DNA of 64,000 bases from Mesaphorura yosii (GCA_009869945.1 WIXG01000042.1:248001-312000); one strand, 5' to 3'; shown: positions 11,201-26,200, counted from the first letter of the stretch. The notes: generated from the sequence alone by a model not told the origin. Numbers and translations are program-made.

Positions 11201-14200
11201 AATCGGAAACTGCTGCGATCTGTCACAGAGTAGACGACGATGGCTGCATGTGGCTCATACGTGGAGATTGAATTCTCTACCTGTATTGAGTAGAAAGCAG
11301 AAATAAACGCAAGCTCGGTAACGATGCGGCAATGGCAAAAGCGAGCAAGCGACGTGGTGCACGAAAATTAGTGTCTGTCCTAGCAATAGATAAAACCAGA
11401 TCGATATTTTCCTTGACAATTGAATGGAATGAAAACGGAAATTCGAGAGAAGTTCGAGTAACGCGATGTTCAATCAATGAAGTGCGAGTAACGCGGATGA
11501 AGAACTTTCATTTTTGAATTGATTACAGATTGTATAACAGACACAAGGATCCATTACGGAGCCAAGCAACATATTGTGCCGTCGCACATCCGCGTTCCCT
11601 TTGAGCCTCAAACCCTGCGCGCCCAAGCGCCTCGCTGCCCGTCTAACCTCATTTTCAATTCAATGCAATGTAATTTTTCAATTTGAACTTCCCTAGCCTT
11701 GGCAGTGGCTCAATTCGCCTTCGCCTGAAATCTAATCCCCACCTGACTCGCCAAAGAGCTTATGCGAGAAAGCGAAAGCTCCGAAATACTTAGAGCTTCT
11801 AAGAATCAGCGATAACCCGACCATTATTCCGTCATTCGATGCAACTACTCCGTAGTGGATGAGAAGTCAATCATATAGCGACAGCGTTCACTCTCTTTGA
11901 TCACCACACTACTTAACTCAATGAAGGAAGAACATATGGTTTCGTTCTAGGAAACGTTGATGGAAAATTCCTAAGAAATTAGACGCGGACAACAGCTGGC
12001 TTTCAGGTATTTTATTTTATTTTGATCTTTCGCGTCACTGATTTCTTTCTGCTTTCTATTTTTATTTTATGTTTTCCTGGGTCGATTCCACATTTCAATT
12101 TATTTAGTTATTGCCATGCGGGGAAATCCCTGCCGTTATGTAGATTACTCAAAGAACAGTTCGCAATTTCAATTTCAGTGAGACGTCAAATGCGTACGTG
12201 CTTTCATGGGAATCAAATGGTAGGAATTGAGATTTACTGCATTACAGAATTGACATCGTAAAAATTGCTTTGTTTGCAGAACTGCATTTGATGCTGCATA
12301 ATTTGGAAGGTTTCAAGGCGGCGAAAATCCTTTGAGCATATAGCTGAAATAAATCCTGGCGCCTCGCTCAATTGCCGTCATTAACCCATAAAAGGCACGA
12401 CCGATGGGTGCGTGGGTTTGACGTAATTTGTGCAAATCACAATCACGATGCGTGGAATTGAACTGGTTAGAGACACAATTACATTACTGTGTTGCTGATG
12501 AGGCAATCAAGCAAGCTGTAAGCGAAGCTGTAATGCATGCAATCCTTGTGTAAATGTAAATATCAAATGTCCACCTACCGACATTTCGCTCGTTGGGTGA
12601 TCGATGAAAACTAACTCGGACTCTTTATCCTCAAGGTTAACCAGGACGTTCCTTTCACCGAATTGGTCATCTGGAAAGTAAATACAAGAGAGGCTCATGT
12701 TCGATACTTGTAATTGTAACCGTGAAACTTTGTTGGCCATTTCATGCTCGAAAACTAAGTTTTGGAATGCGTGAAGAAAACGGCAAGGAAGGAGTAAAGT
12801 TTACGAGGAATGAATGGGCTCGGGAATGGAGAATGAAATGCACTTGTATGCTTTCGTCTTCGCAAAGGCGCAGTTCATACACCCTGGAAAATTCGATCTT
12901 GTAAATATATGCCCATTAGCCCACTTCATGGAATTAAAATAGAATTGTTCCAAGAGTTGTTCTGGTGCAAAACAACTGGAAACTTCTCCAAGCACGAGAA
13001 CAATAACAACCACAACTAATTAGGTAAAGCGATATGAGTGAACTTGGTTCAAATGAGTCAAAGGAGTGAAACTTTAATAATCAGAAGCACATTTAGGGCC
13101 TAAAAATTAGGGCGACATGACAAGGGAAATCGGGAACATAAGCCGCTTTATGTGCCTCAATATCAAGTAAAGTTTTGACATGTATGGCCAGAAAGTTGCT
13201 ACCTGCAATCCCAATGAAAGATATGAGCTACTGATAACCTTCAATTTACAACCAATCATTTTGGTCATGCTCTGCATGCGATACGGACGACCGGAACAGT
13301 GATGAGAAAGCAAATAGAAGGCAATTATACCTCTGAAAGCTTAAATTCTGACAGAGGATTCTTCTTGAGTCTGATTGCCTGAAACCTTCTCCGAAAAGCC
13401 CAAAAGACTACAAAAGATTACGTTGGAAAAAATATTTCACAATTTATTTCGTAAACGTGTGTGAAAGCTGAAATCTGAAACTCTCTCTCCATTTACGAGG
13501 TAAAACTCATAGGCCAAGGAATAATACATCGAGACCTTGAAAAGAGCCCAACATATCTGAAAGTCCAAAGGCTAAGATTACATATTACGCAACTAGACGA
13601 TAGTGCTCATACTGTACGACGTTCGTATTTCCGATGAAAGACCTAAAAAAGGGACTTAACTCGAGCACTGAATAAACAGGCTGAAGCTGATTGAGTGATG
13701 ATCAATACAATAACACACGTAAATTTCAACAGGTGGACGGAATGAACGCAGTGCATGATACAGTTGTCATCTTACAAACAGGTGGTAGGGAGAAGGTGCC
13801 GAAGGTCACACTCTTTCGTCTCACCAACAATGCATTTTGGCTTACCGAGAGATGCGTCGTAGGTATTGATGTACTCTGAAGTCATAAATTGTGTGAGCAA
13901 CGATGATTTTCCAACGCCAGCCGCTCCGAGCAGTACGATGCGAAATTTTGCTAATTTGCTGTTTTCATTCGCTTCGTCATCCGATGAAGCCGCAACCGAG
14001 CTGTCCCCGCAGCAAGAACCATCAACAGGTGACCTTTCCTCGTTCAGATTACTTTGCCTGTAGAGTGTTTCATGCGATATGATATCCATTTACTAGAAAT
14101 CCATAGCCAAGAGATCGCAAGCCAACTTACCGACTTGTTGATAATGACGCCATACTCAGATTTGACGGTGACCTTTGTGGAATGATCTTATCACCGCAGT

Positions 14201-17200
14201 TAATGACGCCTTTGTTGGTAATGCTGAATTTTCGAAGTCTGTGAATATTATCCCGGCGGCCAGTTCGTGGGTTGTAACTTCCCTCGGGTAAACTGCAGAC
14301 ACGCGGCCGTAAATAGTTCGCAGCTGCACGAAAGAAAGAAATCAAAAATTTTTAAGCATTCATTTGCCTGATGTGGCCGTGATCGTCTCATCACCCCGGC
14401 TTGTAGCATTTTAGCATATGAATCAGTAGGTGCGCGTGGTGGTTAACGCGACGTGCTAAATAGAGCATAAAATTATGAATAATCAAAGCACGAGAGCTTC
14501 AGTCAATCGCGGATTCAAAGAGTTTACGCTTGCGCCCATTAACAAAACGCAGACATATGAACAGGAACACAAAACTCCTGAGTTTTAGTGTTTACTCAGC
14601 TAATTGAAAATCCATTAAGTAATGTGCTGTCGAGTAACAGGAGGAAGGAAATCGTAATACCAACAATGCAATGGGCAATGGTGGGGAATAAAGAAGGAAA
14701 GCAAAAGCAAACTAGAGTCAAAGACAAAGGGCAGAGAAAGTTGGAGTTGGGTTTCAAAATAACGGAACGAACTTTGGACTACTTTACTTCCATTTTTGGA
14801 CTATTGCCGGTAAGACGTGCCTTGTCTCGGGCTTTGGTGGTTGGTTAGCCTTATGTTTTATGAAATACTGCGAGCGCGAAAGAGAATAGGACTATAAGAC
14901 ATCATGTACCTTTAAGAGTCATAATGAAAATGAAAAGTAAAAGTCTCACTTCCTTTCCGTAATGGTTTCCACAATTTTTGCCAACTTTCCAACAAAAACT
15001 TTGCACTTCGCCTCTTCCCTTACCATCCTAAGTGATTTTATTCACTCACAGTGATTGTGCATCAAGTGCCGTGCCATATGTCGTCATTTTTTTTTCAGAA
15101 TCCGCGCTTTTACCATTATTTCTCAAGACGAAGAAAGTCACTGCGACTTCAACCTTGAAATGGGTGGTGCACTCCACTCTTGGGCCATTACTCCTGGGCT
15201 TTATGGTGACTGACGCATCTTAGGGTTAAGGGCATAATCAAATAACGCTGCTCGTGCGTATAATTTAAATCTAAGCCGGAGGTGATGAAACCCATGCAGA
15301 CAATCTCCGAATTTGTCCGCCCCCTGCATTCACAATTCGCTTCCTACTCGTAAAAAGTTCTCGCTTCAATCCAATTGTAATAAAAATCTAATCGAATTCT
15401 GCAACTTTCTCCATTCCACATATTTGGATGAGTGGGCTAGAAGTGGAATGGTCAAGTGCCTCAGTTGGTCCACACTCCTAGTCCTGCAGTGCATTGAACT
15501 GACTTTGCTTGTTTTGTGATGACTCAGTCTCATTTCTGGATTCAAAGCGCCATGCCAGACTATCTAACAGTCTTCGAACAGAGTCTGCGCCTGCGGAGTG
15601 GTTGGGCTGCTGGGCCATGTGAAATGAAGCGTTCAAGTAAACACATAAAACTTTCGAGTCATTGACTTTAACCACGTACGTAACGCGAATATATTTCATG
15701 TAATGTGAATGTCCAAAATATGCAGCAGGAGATCCCACAGCCACTTCCCAAAGCTCACAGACACCGATTTATGTTTCATGTTCACAGGCAATAACAAAAA
15801 TATTATTTTACCACAGCTCACAAAAGATTTCGCATTGATTGCCTTTGCGTGTGCTTTCGCTCTCTCGTGAAATGTCGTTAGATCTCAATTCTTCACAACA
15901 AACGCAATACAACGCACTGGTAGGCGGGAGGCGAGGCGCGGTGGTGAGCGAACGATAAAGCGTAATTTGCAATTTGTGTTGCACGGAATAAATAAGCAGA
16001 TTTCTAGCATTTTCATGTTCAATTTACGACGACTTTTGTTAGCATATCATTACTGCCACGCTATTAGGTTGCAATTACAGCATGTACTGGTGTTAGTACG
16101 ACTAGTACGACAGAAAATGTCTTATTATAAACACAACGTTCTACGTGCTCATTTCAATAACGTTTCACTTTCACCAAGCAAGGGCAATGCCCATTTTCAT
16201 CCCAGTAAAACATCATTAGAATATTTTTTCCGTCCCATAAGGAAAGAACAGCATAAAATTAAATTTATCATACACCAAGTGTGTTCTTTATGCAAAATAA
16301 ATGAAATGCAATGTAATGAGCAGAGTCTTGTGCACTCAATCATTCGAATTCACTTCTGGCTTGATGTGCTTGATAATAAAAGACGCAATCTAGATCGTCC
16401 CGGCGCCGGCCTCGATAAACGAGTTTCGGAGTTTTGCAAAAGATAAGAAGGCTTCTTGGCTTTTTCTGAAAGCGAATCTCGACATGATGGAGTAATTGTA
16501 GACTATTTATTATTCTTTCGCCCGTATAAGGCGGTGCGGTACGTTTGGCAGCCGTCCAACAAAAGAAGGCAGCAGAAGTGCGGAGAAAGCGTTTGAAGAG
16601 TTTACGGTGCATCAAGTTTCGTGTGTAGCTCAGATTTTCTGGAGAAAGTAGAAAGTACTCTTTTGCTCCCAAGTTCTTCATTATGAAAGCTCATTACACG
16701 TCCGTCTTTATTTTAAGCTCATGCACCTTATTCATGCTACACTGACTTCTCCTCAGAACTTTCTATTTGTAAACTATGGAAATGCAAATGCATTTGGCTC
16801 ATCATGAATAAGTCTATCAGAATTCCGGAACAACTTTCAGTTCAATGACATCTGGCCTGGCCGGGAGGCAGGGAGAGCATACTTTGTTAAAGAAAGTTGG
16901 AGCATTTATGCAATGTGGCAAGCAAACGCATATTTTTGCCTGGCGAAGGCATTTCCTGGATAAACTTGAACTTGGAAAATCACAAATTTGCTTCGCTACA
17001 ATCCGTCAATTCATCTTTATTATCGATGTACATAGCATGAAAAGCAATGGCAATGCCATATGTCACTTGCATACAAGCCGTGTCTTTGTCTTAGGTGATC
17101 TTATCGCCATGTTATTGCGAACACAGGAAATGATAATTTATTGTTCTGTAATAGCGATGGCACGCAACAGGGTTAGACGATAACAGCCAAGGTTGGACAT

Positions 17201-18991
17201 TCATAATGGATTGTAAAATATGGGATTTCACCGAACAAATGTGAGCAATGCGAATGCAAAGATAAACTATGGAAAGGACAGTAACTTTGCGGGGTCGGCC
17301 GTGGGTGTTCTCTTCCTCTACACCAGTTTATGGCGGTGGCAGGGCGCCGTAACCTGTCTGTGTCCTCAGTTTAAAATACACTCGCCTTGAGCTTCTTACA
17401 TTCAGCCTCGCCAGTCTAGATAGAGCACAGTCCGTGACAACAAAGCGTACGTGGTCGCAATTTAAACATGAAAGGTTTATTGCTCTTCTTTTGTTTAAAT
17501 AAGGGATGGGCGGGTATCATTTGATATATTTTCTGGAATTGAAACCTAGCATTATTCTGGGACGTACATAAACGCGAACCCAAATTACGAATAATATTTT
17601 CGAATGGTGCAAACAGGCGACCAATCTACGAAAGTACGGAGTGCTTTCTCGTGTCGTGAAAGTGAGCGCAATGTTTTTCATTCGTCCAACGCTCGTTTTG
17701 GTCAATGACATATCTTGGTCAAGGAACGAAATTTTAAAGCGAAGCGGAAGCTAGAAGTTAGCCGTGTGAGCCTCCGGGCGCTTTTATTTGCGAAGTTGGG
17801 TTTATTTTTAGCATCGTACTGAAATGTTGTGACCTAAATTGAGACTTTAGTGCGAGAACAACCTTAAAGTGGAAGCGGAGATTCAGAGTAAGATAGTGTC
17901 CTCCGAGGTACGATCTACAACCTATATTTAGAGGAAGCGCAAAGATTCTCATCTTCCCAGGAGAATGACCAGACCACGTACGATTTCGTATTCACGCACG
18001 ATGGATACTAATAAACTGTCTTCGTCTGCTCACTGTACACTCTTTCTTGCGTTTCGCTCTTCCTTTGATATGGTCAACATTCACAGTTTCCTCACAATGC
18101 TTTGTCCATATTTTACTTGTGATTGCGAAACTTCGCGTTATTGGATGCCATCGGCTTAAAACGCTTTCTTTCTCAGAACACAAGCTTGGGCTATACATGG
18201 ACTTCATAAAACTGAATCATCCCATTCAAATTCTAAAGTTTTGTATGACGACAGCAAGCCTGCAGTTTTCACGACTTGTGTAAATTAGCTCATATTTTGG
18301 ACGAATAATTAAATTACATCCAAATGTATTAAAATAAACCCTTTATGCTATAATCCATAGTCTTCCCTGATTGGAAATTGCTATGCTACTATTTATGCGG
18401 ATAATTAAATTAACGGAGCCAACTCCCATGGTTGACGGGCGCGATAGAGGCGTAATTAGTTTTTAATATTCTGACTGACGGCATTGGCATTCCTTCATTG
18501 TTCCAGGATTAGCGCTTATTAATACGTGATTCACAAAGTGGGTCGCTATCTAAGCCCATCATGAGTCATTGCAATGCGCTGACTCATAATTGCTCTCTAA
18601 TTAAGCACAGAGAGCATCCAATGAATTCTTGTAATCTATTCTTACCTGGCAATTCGAGAAAATTTGATTGCCTTCGGGCGTTGCAACGGTACGGTCCTCG
18701 TAAACTTGGAACTGGACTGACGCTTCCGTCGCCATCCACCTGCGAGTGCTGAGAGTCTCGTGAGCTTCTTCGAGATGCTAAAAGTGCCAAGTTGCCCCGA
18801 GGTGAAGTGGGACGTGACGAGACTGGAGACGGAATGGGAGATGATGCAAAGAACAACGACGACCTGGATTGTACGGAGTCGTCCGTGGGCAAATCCGAGT
18901 ACTCTGAGTGCTCAGAAATTCCGTTGGAGTAGGTCCGCAAATTTAATGGGGTTGGACGAGAATGGCGTCTTCTTGCCACGCTGCTGCTCAT
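8227..18991 (-). CDS. Rgk: RGK-family small GTPase, tandem copy I (six exons, 442 residues)
   Basis: Exons in transcript order: A 18991-18646, B 14323-14131, C 14057-13846, D 12670-12579, E 11280-11088, F 8519-8227; phases 1, 2, 1, 0, 1. RGK GTPases bind calcium-channel beta subunits at the plasma membrane and reduce channel activity, and also act on the cytoskeleton. Exon A starts MSSSVARRR and carries LLASRRSS and RRQSNFLELPG, Arg-x-x-Ser sites of the type bound by 14-3-3 after phosphorylation. C holds the P-loop GAAGVGKSS; D the unusual G3 region FIDHP in place of Ras DxxG; E the G4 box GNKCDL; F the G5 box ETSSGIQHN, a Lys/Arg-rich tail and the family end SKSCENLHVL, with no CAAX box. The His in IQHN aligns with a Gem residue implicated in beta-subunit binding. 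The ATG at 18991 was chosen by alignment with the other copies; the frame is open further upstream. Confidence 0.92.
14324..18645. other. intron 1 of RGK copy I
   Basis: A 4.3-kb intron between exons A and B. It contains a 159-residue plus-strand frame (15967-16446) of random composition and no supported gene. The other long introns of copy I (8520-11087, 11281-12578, 12671-13845) likewise show nothing beyond a short GCTGTC tandem repeat near 10382-10402. Confidence 0.5.
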
Positions 18992-21900
18992 TTTGTTGTG
19001 GTATGGCAATAAAATGCAAGCTTTGCACGAATTTAGGGATGTGACTTGAGATCTTATGTTACTGGAGATCACACGTTAAAATCAGACGACGTGATAATTA
19101 CAAATTCAAGCACGCGTTACTTGGAAATTGGCGATTCAGAATGAAATGGCACCGTGATGGCAGAGAGCGAAAGCAACTTTCCGGGACGAGAGTGCATGTG
19201 CGACTGTTTTGTTTTGCTATCACAGCGGAGAGTGAAAGAACTCTGGAAAGCAAGCAGCACAAATTTGTACAAAGCTTCCTTTGGAAGCTAAAGCTAAAGC
19301 AAAGCGTACATACGTGCTACAAAAGAAGAATGCAAAGCACCAGCTCGTTCCGAACTGGAACTCTGGAACTCACTAATCAGACGTTTCCCTGATCAGTAGG
19401 TGGTGCGGTACGCGGTTGTTGTAAAGTCGCAGTCGGGCAATAAATTTGAGGTTTCAGGAAATTCCAACCGCTTGTTAACATGAACGAGAGAACAAACCCA
19501 CTGCCCATGATAACCGTGTAATAACTCTCGTTAATGTCAAAGTTATTGGACTCTTGAATTTAGCTGGGGGGATTTTTTGAAGGGCACACTTTCGATTTCA
19601 ACTGGGCCTTAAATCCTGGCACTAAACGATTTCCGCAATAAACGAAAGTAGTTCATGGCTCACAGACAAAGAAAGGCTAGAGAAAGTCGCATGCGTTCGC
19701 TCCCAAACTCCTTGCTCGTGCTGGGCTTTTATTTTGAGATTACGAAGGAGAATGCCCGCTGAGACGCGAATCAGGTTACGGCGGCAGGCAAGCAAAGCTC
19801 TGCCTCTGCCATTGGATGGGAGTCAGAGACAGACGCGAAATGAATATGTAGCATGTCGAATGCGAAATGCCGTGTACCGAATGACATCAATTGTGCGAAC
19901 AATGGGGAATAATCAAGCCGGAGTGACGTCCCTCGCCCAAAACACATTTCCATCAATTGTTCTCATTCCCGGTTATTTTTACGACTCGCAAGGAACCGGA
20001 TCCTTTCCTCCGGTGTGAAAACAATGGATTTTTAGGTCAACCGGCGATTGTTTTAGATTACTGCAAATCATATTTATTTTCTTGGCCTGAAATCTGAAGC
20101 TATTGTCTGCAGTTTTTGTTTCGGGGAATCTAGACTAATTAAATACAGGCACACATTGTAGATATGACAAAAGTTGAATCGTCACAGATGAAACTTCGTC
20201 ATAGCCTAGACAGCTGCTTGTGACAAGACTCTTTCAACCTAGTTCCCGTCTGTGAAGAAAATAAAATTGTTGTAGTGACAATGCAGTCGAGCCCTGTACC
20301 TTTGCAGTCCCATGAGAAGATTATGTTACGAGATACCTGGAGACAAAAATTATTTCTAACGCGTACGCCGCCTCGTCTGCGCATCCAATCGGAGTCTAAC
20401 CGTAATTATATATATGAGAAATCCTGTACCAGCAACTTCAAACTTTCTGACTCCCTGTCATACACGTCTCTACTGCAAAATATTCAATGACGACTGTGAA
20501 ACTCGACACACGCGATATTGAACTAATTTTGGTAACCAAATGATGCCACTCGTCTCGCGGGTTCTTGAAAGAATCAAAATGTTAAGACTTAATTGGGATC
20601 AAGTTATTTTCCAGGCTGTTATGTAGCTTCCTTGCCGTTGAGGATATTCCCCAACTATACTCAAAGTGTAAGCCCTGCCGGTGGGACTATGGAACCAACT
20701 TTAATTCAATTTTACATTTTACTGATGTGAACTAATTTATCTCCCACCGCACCAGACTGAAAATGCCTTCAAATGAAACAGTAAGCAAATTAAAAAAACA
20801 TAGCGTATGTTGGAGTAATGAAGAGCGACATCGGCATGAACTTTCGCCGTAAATCTTGCACTAGTTCCTTAATTATTTACTACTTTCACTTTACTTTAAT
20901 TAATTACCGGAGTTAATTTGACGATGTGATAGATGTCATGATACTCTTGGCACTCTTGAGATGTTATTTATAACCTAATTTCGCGACTTCCAACGTTCTT
21001 AACTCTGTCGCTTACTTATCCAAAAATGAACCGAGCTTAAAGAACTGTCCACAGTGTTATTACAGAATTTTCACTGCGTAACTGCATTGCATTATTATTT
21101 AAATCTGTGAATTAATTTGAAGTACCTGCATTAAGAGGAAATGTAACGACAAAAATCTGTTGTCACCATTTACTAAGAATTTAACTTAACGAGGTTTTCT
21201 ACACTTGAACGCAGACATGGAAATCATCATTTAATGAGTCTCTCCTAAAAGCTTATTCATCCTCACTTTCCCTAAGCTCCATGGATTTATGTCATGCAGC
21301 ATCGTTGACTGTTGTGCCAGAAAGTTGGTAGAGAAGGAATTTGTTAATGCATTCATGAATCTCTACTCGGCAGGCGCATTCTACTAATTCCTTCTTGGCT
21401 CGATTGAATCCGAGTCAGTTACGAATGTGATCCACGCAGTTTTTATTGTAATTTGGAGTATAGATTTAAACACTTGAATCACAGGCCAGTTTTCGGTGAA
21501 CGAAGAGGTAATGCACGAACAACAGCAGAAGGCTGAAGATAAAGTCAAATGTGTTTCAGTAAGTAACTTTGATGTGAATCAGTCAGTTCTCGGCGCACAA
21601 ATTGTATTAATTTCGAAGGGCGTATGGCGTAAGCCCTCAATTGTTTCACCAATCCACCCGCATACCTGCTTGGTTACACGCTTACTATTGAATAAATTCT
21701 CTTTTCTGAATGGCAGACTAATGGACGAGAGTATTAATGCGTTTGAGATGAGACCGTCTAATCTAATTACGAATATAAATCTCATCGTAGTTAACTACTA
21801 CTAGCAGTAGTGAGTATATTTAAGTTCTCGTCAAGTTTTGCCAACAGAACATAGAATCAATTATACGAGGTTTCAATAGTTGTAAAAAAAATTGATGAAT

Positions 21901-23227
21901 AAGTGTTGGGTGATTAGAAATTAGTGGTAAAAGTTACAAGAATTAAGTAAAATTATTAGTGTCATAATATTTCCTGTTCTAAGTCAAGGAGAAATGCCAG
22001 TCTCTCTAGCGATTCCCTTCCATAATAGAAAACGTTATACAAGATAGATATCATATTTGTGTCAATTAGCTTATGCATATCACCATTGTCCATTCCCCAA
22101 AAATACTTTTCCCTGCTGTAGGAATGGAGCGGGCAACCAAACAGGAAGTGGGAGATCGTATTGGGCGCTCGGCGGTTACAAATGAACACGATGTACCTTC
22201 AAAGAAATCAAACCTTTTCTTATTAAAATAGACAATTTACGTTCAACTTAATTTGCAGAATTATTCGCGCACACTTAAACGTGAGCTTGTTTATGTGGAT
22301 TGCGAAAAATTTACACATGTTTTTAAAGTTGAAGTACGAACGGTATGGTGTGTAGCAGTTGTGGTGCGTTATTTCGTCTCTGTCAGCCTCCCGACTGCAT
22401 TGCTGCAGACCTTCACAGATTGCTTTATATTGTTGCGCTATTGTCTCAGCCCGAAGGTTTTGCCAAATGTTCTGTTGATTTAGCTCAGCAAGGACAGATT
22501 TACACTCCCCTCGTTCTCTTCACCCCCATCGCCCGCCTCAGGAATTGGTTTTGGCAGGCTTCCAGCTTCCGCAGGTAACATAGCCCACATAAGGCGATTC
22601 TCAATCTAAAATCTTACTGTTCATCTTCTTGACAACTACCTAAGTAGTTTTGACTTTATTTACAGGTAATCCGAGGTAAATGTACAGCGAATCCTTCATT
22701 AATATTTGATTTTGCACACTTCACAAGAATAGGGCAGTTTTAGACAACGAGCAAGTAAACATGTAAACATATTCTTAAACATTTCATTAAAGTTCGGTAA
22801 TATTCTACTAGATGCCCAGCATTTAGTTTGCAGCCAAAATTGCACACATTTTGCTGCACAAATTAGAGTCTAATTTAGTATTAGTAGACCCTTATCTCTT
22901 AAATCTAGTTAAAATATAGTCTGGATAGGCTGACAGGGTTCAGGTCTGGAAAGGTGTGTCAGTGCATTAAACAAATTATGCACATTGGCGTTACAGGTAC
23001 AAGATTTAAATTAGTGGCCATACTTCTAATTTACTTAAGGTACATGATTGCACATTGGCGTTTGACAGGGTTAACCCCCAATGGAATTTCGGAATGGAAT
23101 TTCGTTCCTGCAAAACGCGGAACTCAATTCTTCACAAGTTAACCTTATTATTACAATTACATCGAGAATGCCATCCAGCATCCACAAAACTTTAAAAACT
23201 TATTGGCATTTAGTGTATTAGTCAATT
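18992..23227. other. spacer between RGK copies I and II
   Basis: 4.2 kb that should contain the promoter and 5' UTR of copy I and the 3' UTR of copy II. A LINE-like fragment lies at 21962-22215. No host gene is supported; the frames at 19734-20018 and 21496-21804 have no recognisable content. Confidence 0.45.
21962..22215 (-). mobile_element. possible non-LTR retrotransposon (LINE) tail fragment
   Basis: The minus-strand frame reads a Cys, then a spacer, then SHFLFGCPLHSYSREKYFWG. The His-x4-Cys-Pro spacing followed by a basic or aromatic stretch resembles the zinc-binding motif after the reverse transcriptase of many arthropod LINEs (pattern C...H-x4-CP...R). Upstream the frame is blocked by a stop within a few codons and no reverse transcriptase core was found, so at most a short dead 3' piece is present. 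The first Cys pair of the usual motif is not complete, so this may be chance. Confidence 0.32.
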
Positions 23228-26200
23228 CTAGAGAACATGAAGATTTTCACAAGATTTTGATTTCGAATTCTGACAAAGTTTCCCCAAAATTTCTTTCGCC
23301 AGATGCAGAGAAAGTGAAGTCCGAGATGAATGAATTTGCTGTTCTTTGTGTCTTTTGCGGCGTCGCATCTGCTTTCTTTGCTTCTCGGTACGAAGCCGAC
23401 ATTGCTTCAGAGTGCCGACCAGTAATTCGTCCACGTTGTGCTGGATTCCGCTGGAAGTCTCAATGAACTTGCAGTCATGAGCACAGGCAAGAGCTTTTCC
23501 TTCTACAAGAAAGTTAAAACAGCCCCAGTCAATAAAGTAAAGTGGGATTTGTAAGAAAACTTCTTCAAACGCAACGAATTTCATTGCATCATCTGAACGA
23601 ATTACGTCAATGCAAGTTATTAACTTTACTACGCATGTTTTCTTGTCATTCAAATGCCCTAAGGATCGTGGTTGCGTGGTTTTGCTGCTTTGCAAATCAA
23701 ATTGCCATTAAGTGGTAATAATTTTAAAATAATTAGATTAGTTTTCTAGCTGAAGTTAAGATAGCACGGAACAGAGAAAACTGTGCAAGCATCGTCTGAG
23801 GCTGCGGAAAGCAAGTTGGCATTGAGTCTGGTAAGTCGCAGGAGCATTCTAGTTTTCTACTGAAATTGTTCAAATCTGGAGATCATAAACGCAAAGCCCT
23901 GCTTAGGTGAATGTGTCTTGTGTCAGCGATTGTTTGAAATTATTGGAGTGGGCGCTGTTCACTTGTTATACGGCATCTGGATTGTATTACTGAGTCTGTT
24001 TAATGTACTCATCAATGGTATAAAGTAATGCGCAATACGGACGCAGAAATAAATCGCTTTGTGTTTTCGCACTCGCACTTAAGTGGGTTCCCAGAATTTG
24101 TTCAGATATTTGATACGAACAGCACGCGGATGTGAGTTCGGGGCACTTGATAATAAATTAAGCGTGGGATTCCATTGTGCTCTCGTAATTTGCGCTCCAC
24201 AAATAGTTCAGTTATTTACCAGATTGAGGATAATACCTATCCAGTAACAATGGACGGACCGACGGACGCCGCGCGGTGCAGGTATGAAAAATGAGCTCGC
24301 TTCGTTTCTTCTTTCGGGTTTCGTGTTGCTACTAACTACAAACGAGAACAATGGCTCGCAGTTGGACTGCCGCTTTCACTCGTCTGCCTCGTGTTTGGCT
24401 CGCATTCACATTCTTTCCCAACAGCAAGATATTGTTATTCCCTATTTTCATCAAGGGAAATCAAAATCCTTTATTGTAAGGACTCTTGAATTCCCCGAAA
24501 GTAAAAAATGCTGAATGTATTCCATCAAACACAACACTTTACTCAAGAGTTCTGCGAAATAGAGACGACTGTTATCGAAATCGAAGTCGAAGCGAAATAT
24601 TTCCTTTCTGCCTGAACCAAAACATCTGCAAATCCATCTCGCACTCATATTCTTATGAAGTAATGTCTAGTAAAGTTATCCGAAATATGGAAAGCCCCTG
24701 TAAAGACGGAAAATTCAATTCAGTCGCATTCAGACATTATGCTTGCTTACAATTTGCATGTTTTAGATTTGTGTCTGTGCTGATTTCCTGTTCCAAGGAA
24801 CGAAGGAAAGTTTTTCCATTTCGACAACTTTTTATATCTCACATTCACCGAATAGACTGCCGTGTTCAAATTTCGTATCTGTATTCATTTCAGGTAATTT
24901 TATGGCTTCGGCTTGCAGTTCAGAAAACAAGAAAAGCCCCCGTTCTACCTCAATTCAATTCGAAAAACTTTAGTGCGCATTCAATTTTGAATAATAGACT
25001 TTCACTATTCACTGTTTTCACTTGCTTTGTGAGGTCCTGTCTCACAAGCAATTGTTCGAAAATCCTTTGTTCACAGGTCGTGCGACTATATGAGGTGCTT
25101 ATACTTCTGAATTCGTGACAATATTTCCAGGAAAATTGCAGCGTTTAACTTCAATTGTTCGTTTCAAGAATTTAGATGAGTTACCTTGCGGTGTCGTCAC
25201 ACGAGCTCGTGCCAAGTCGCATTTGTTCGCCACGAGAATTACAGCCTTCTCACGAGTAACGCCTTCTTGCCACAGATACCGAAGAATGTCACTGGCAAAC
25301 CGAAAGCTGGAGCGGTCAGTAACCGAGTACACGACGATAGCCGCATGTGGCTCGTACGTCGAGATTGAGTTTTCGACCTGAAATAGCAGTAACATGGTCA
25401 AATATAGTGACAATTCTCATGACAAGCAAAGGCGAAGGTCAATTAGTTAAGGCAGCAACATGCCACATGCTACATGTTTTAGTTAGTAATAATAATCATT
25501 ACGACTATGACGTCCGCTATCCGCAACGCTTGCATGATGAGTCTGAGGATGTACATAACTACTGCAAACTTTTTTCCTCTTTCAGCCGACTCTTTTCGTG
25601 GTTTTGTCGTTAAATTCCAATTTATTTCCAATCAGTGCCGACGAAAGAGTTTGCCTTTATCTCAGACTTGTAATCCCGTACTCGTGCTCGTGGCTTCGCA
25701 AGAAACCACCCAATGCCAGAATTAAATAAACTGGGAAAACTAAGCCCTCAGATTATTATGTCCTGAAACAAGTGACGAAAGCTCTACGCTCGTAATATCA
25801 CGAGTAAACAGTAAATGCACAAGACAGAAGGACATACATAGCATTCAATAGTAGAGAATATGGTACGTGTAGAACAAGAAATCATGACTCAGCATCACAA
25901 GAGCAAAGCGAGCTGACTGAGACTGACGCACGTTGCCTAAATGTCAACATTCTCGCTGGTGCATGCTCCTGTACCAAGCCGTACTGTACTGTGCGGTGGA
26001 CTTTACAGATTGCGTGCAGGTTCGAATGTCGCGTTCGCGTAAACCATGCACAAAAATCAATACAGTTTCTTACCGACATCTCATTAGTGGGATGGTCAAT
26101 CAAAACAAGCTCCGACTCCTTCTCCTCCAACAATACGGAAACTGTTCGCTCACCGAATTCGTCATCTGGAAGAAAGCACAGGTTGAGGTCACTTCCATTC

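Noticed and set aside
15967-16446. 159-residue plus-strand frame in intron 1 of RGK copy I
   Set aside because: Composition is random and rich in His, Leu and Arg; there is no domain or start context.
24486-25118. 210-residue plus-strand frame as a protein-coding gene
   Set aside because: Cys/Ser/Arg-rich random composition, no domain, no signal peptide, and it overlaps an RGK intron without splice support.
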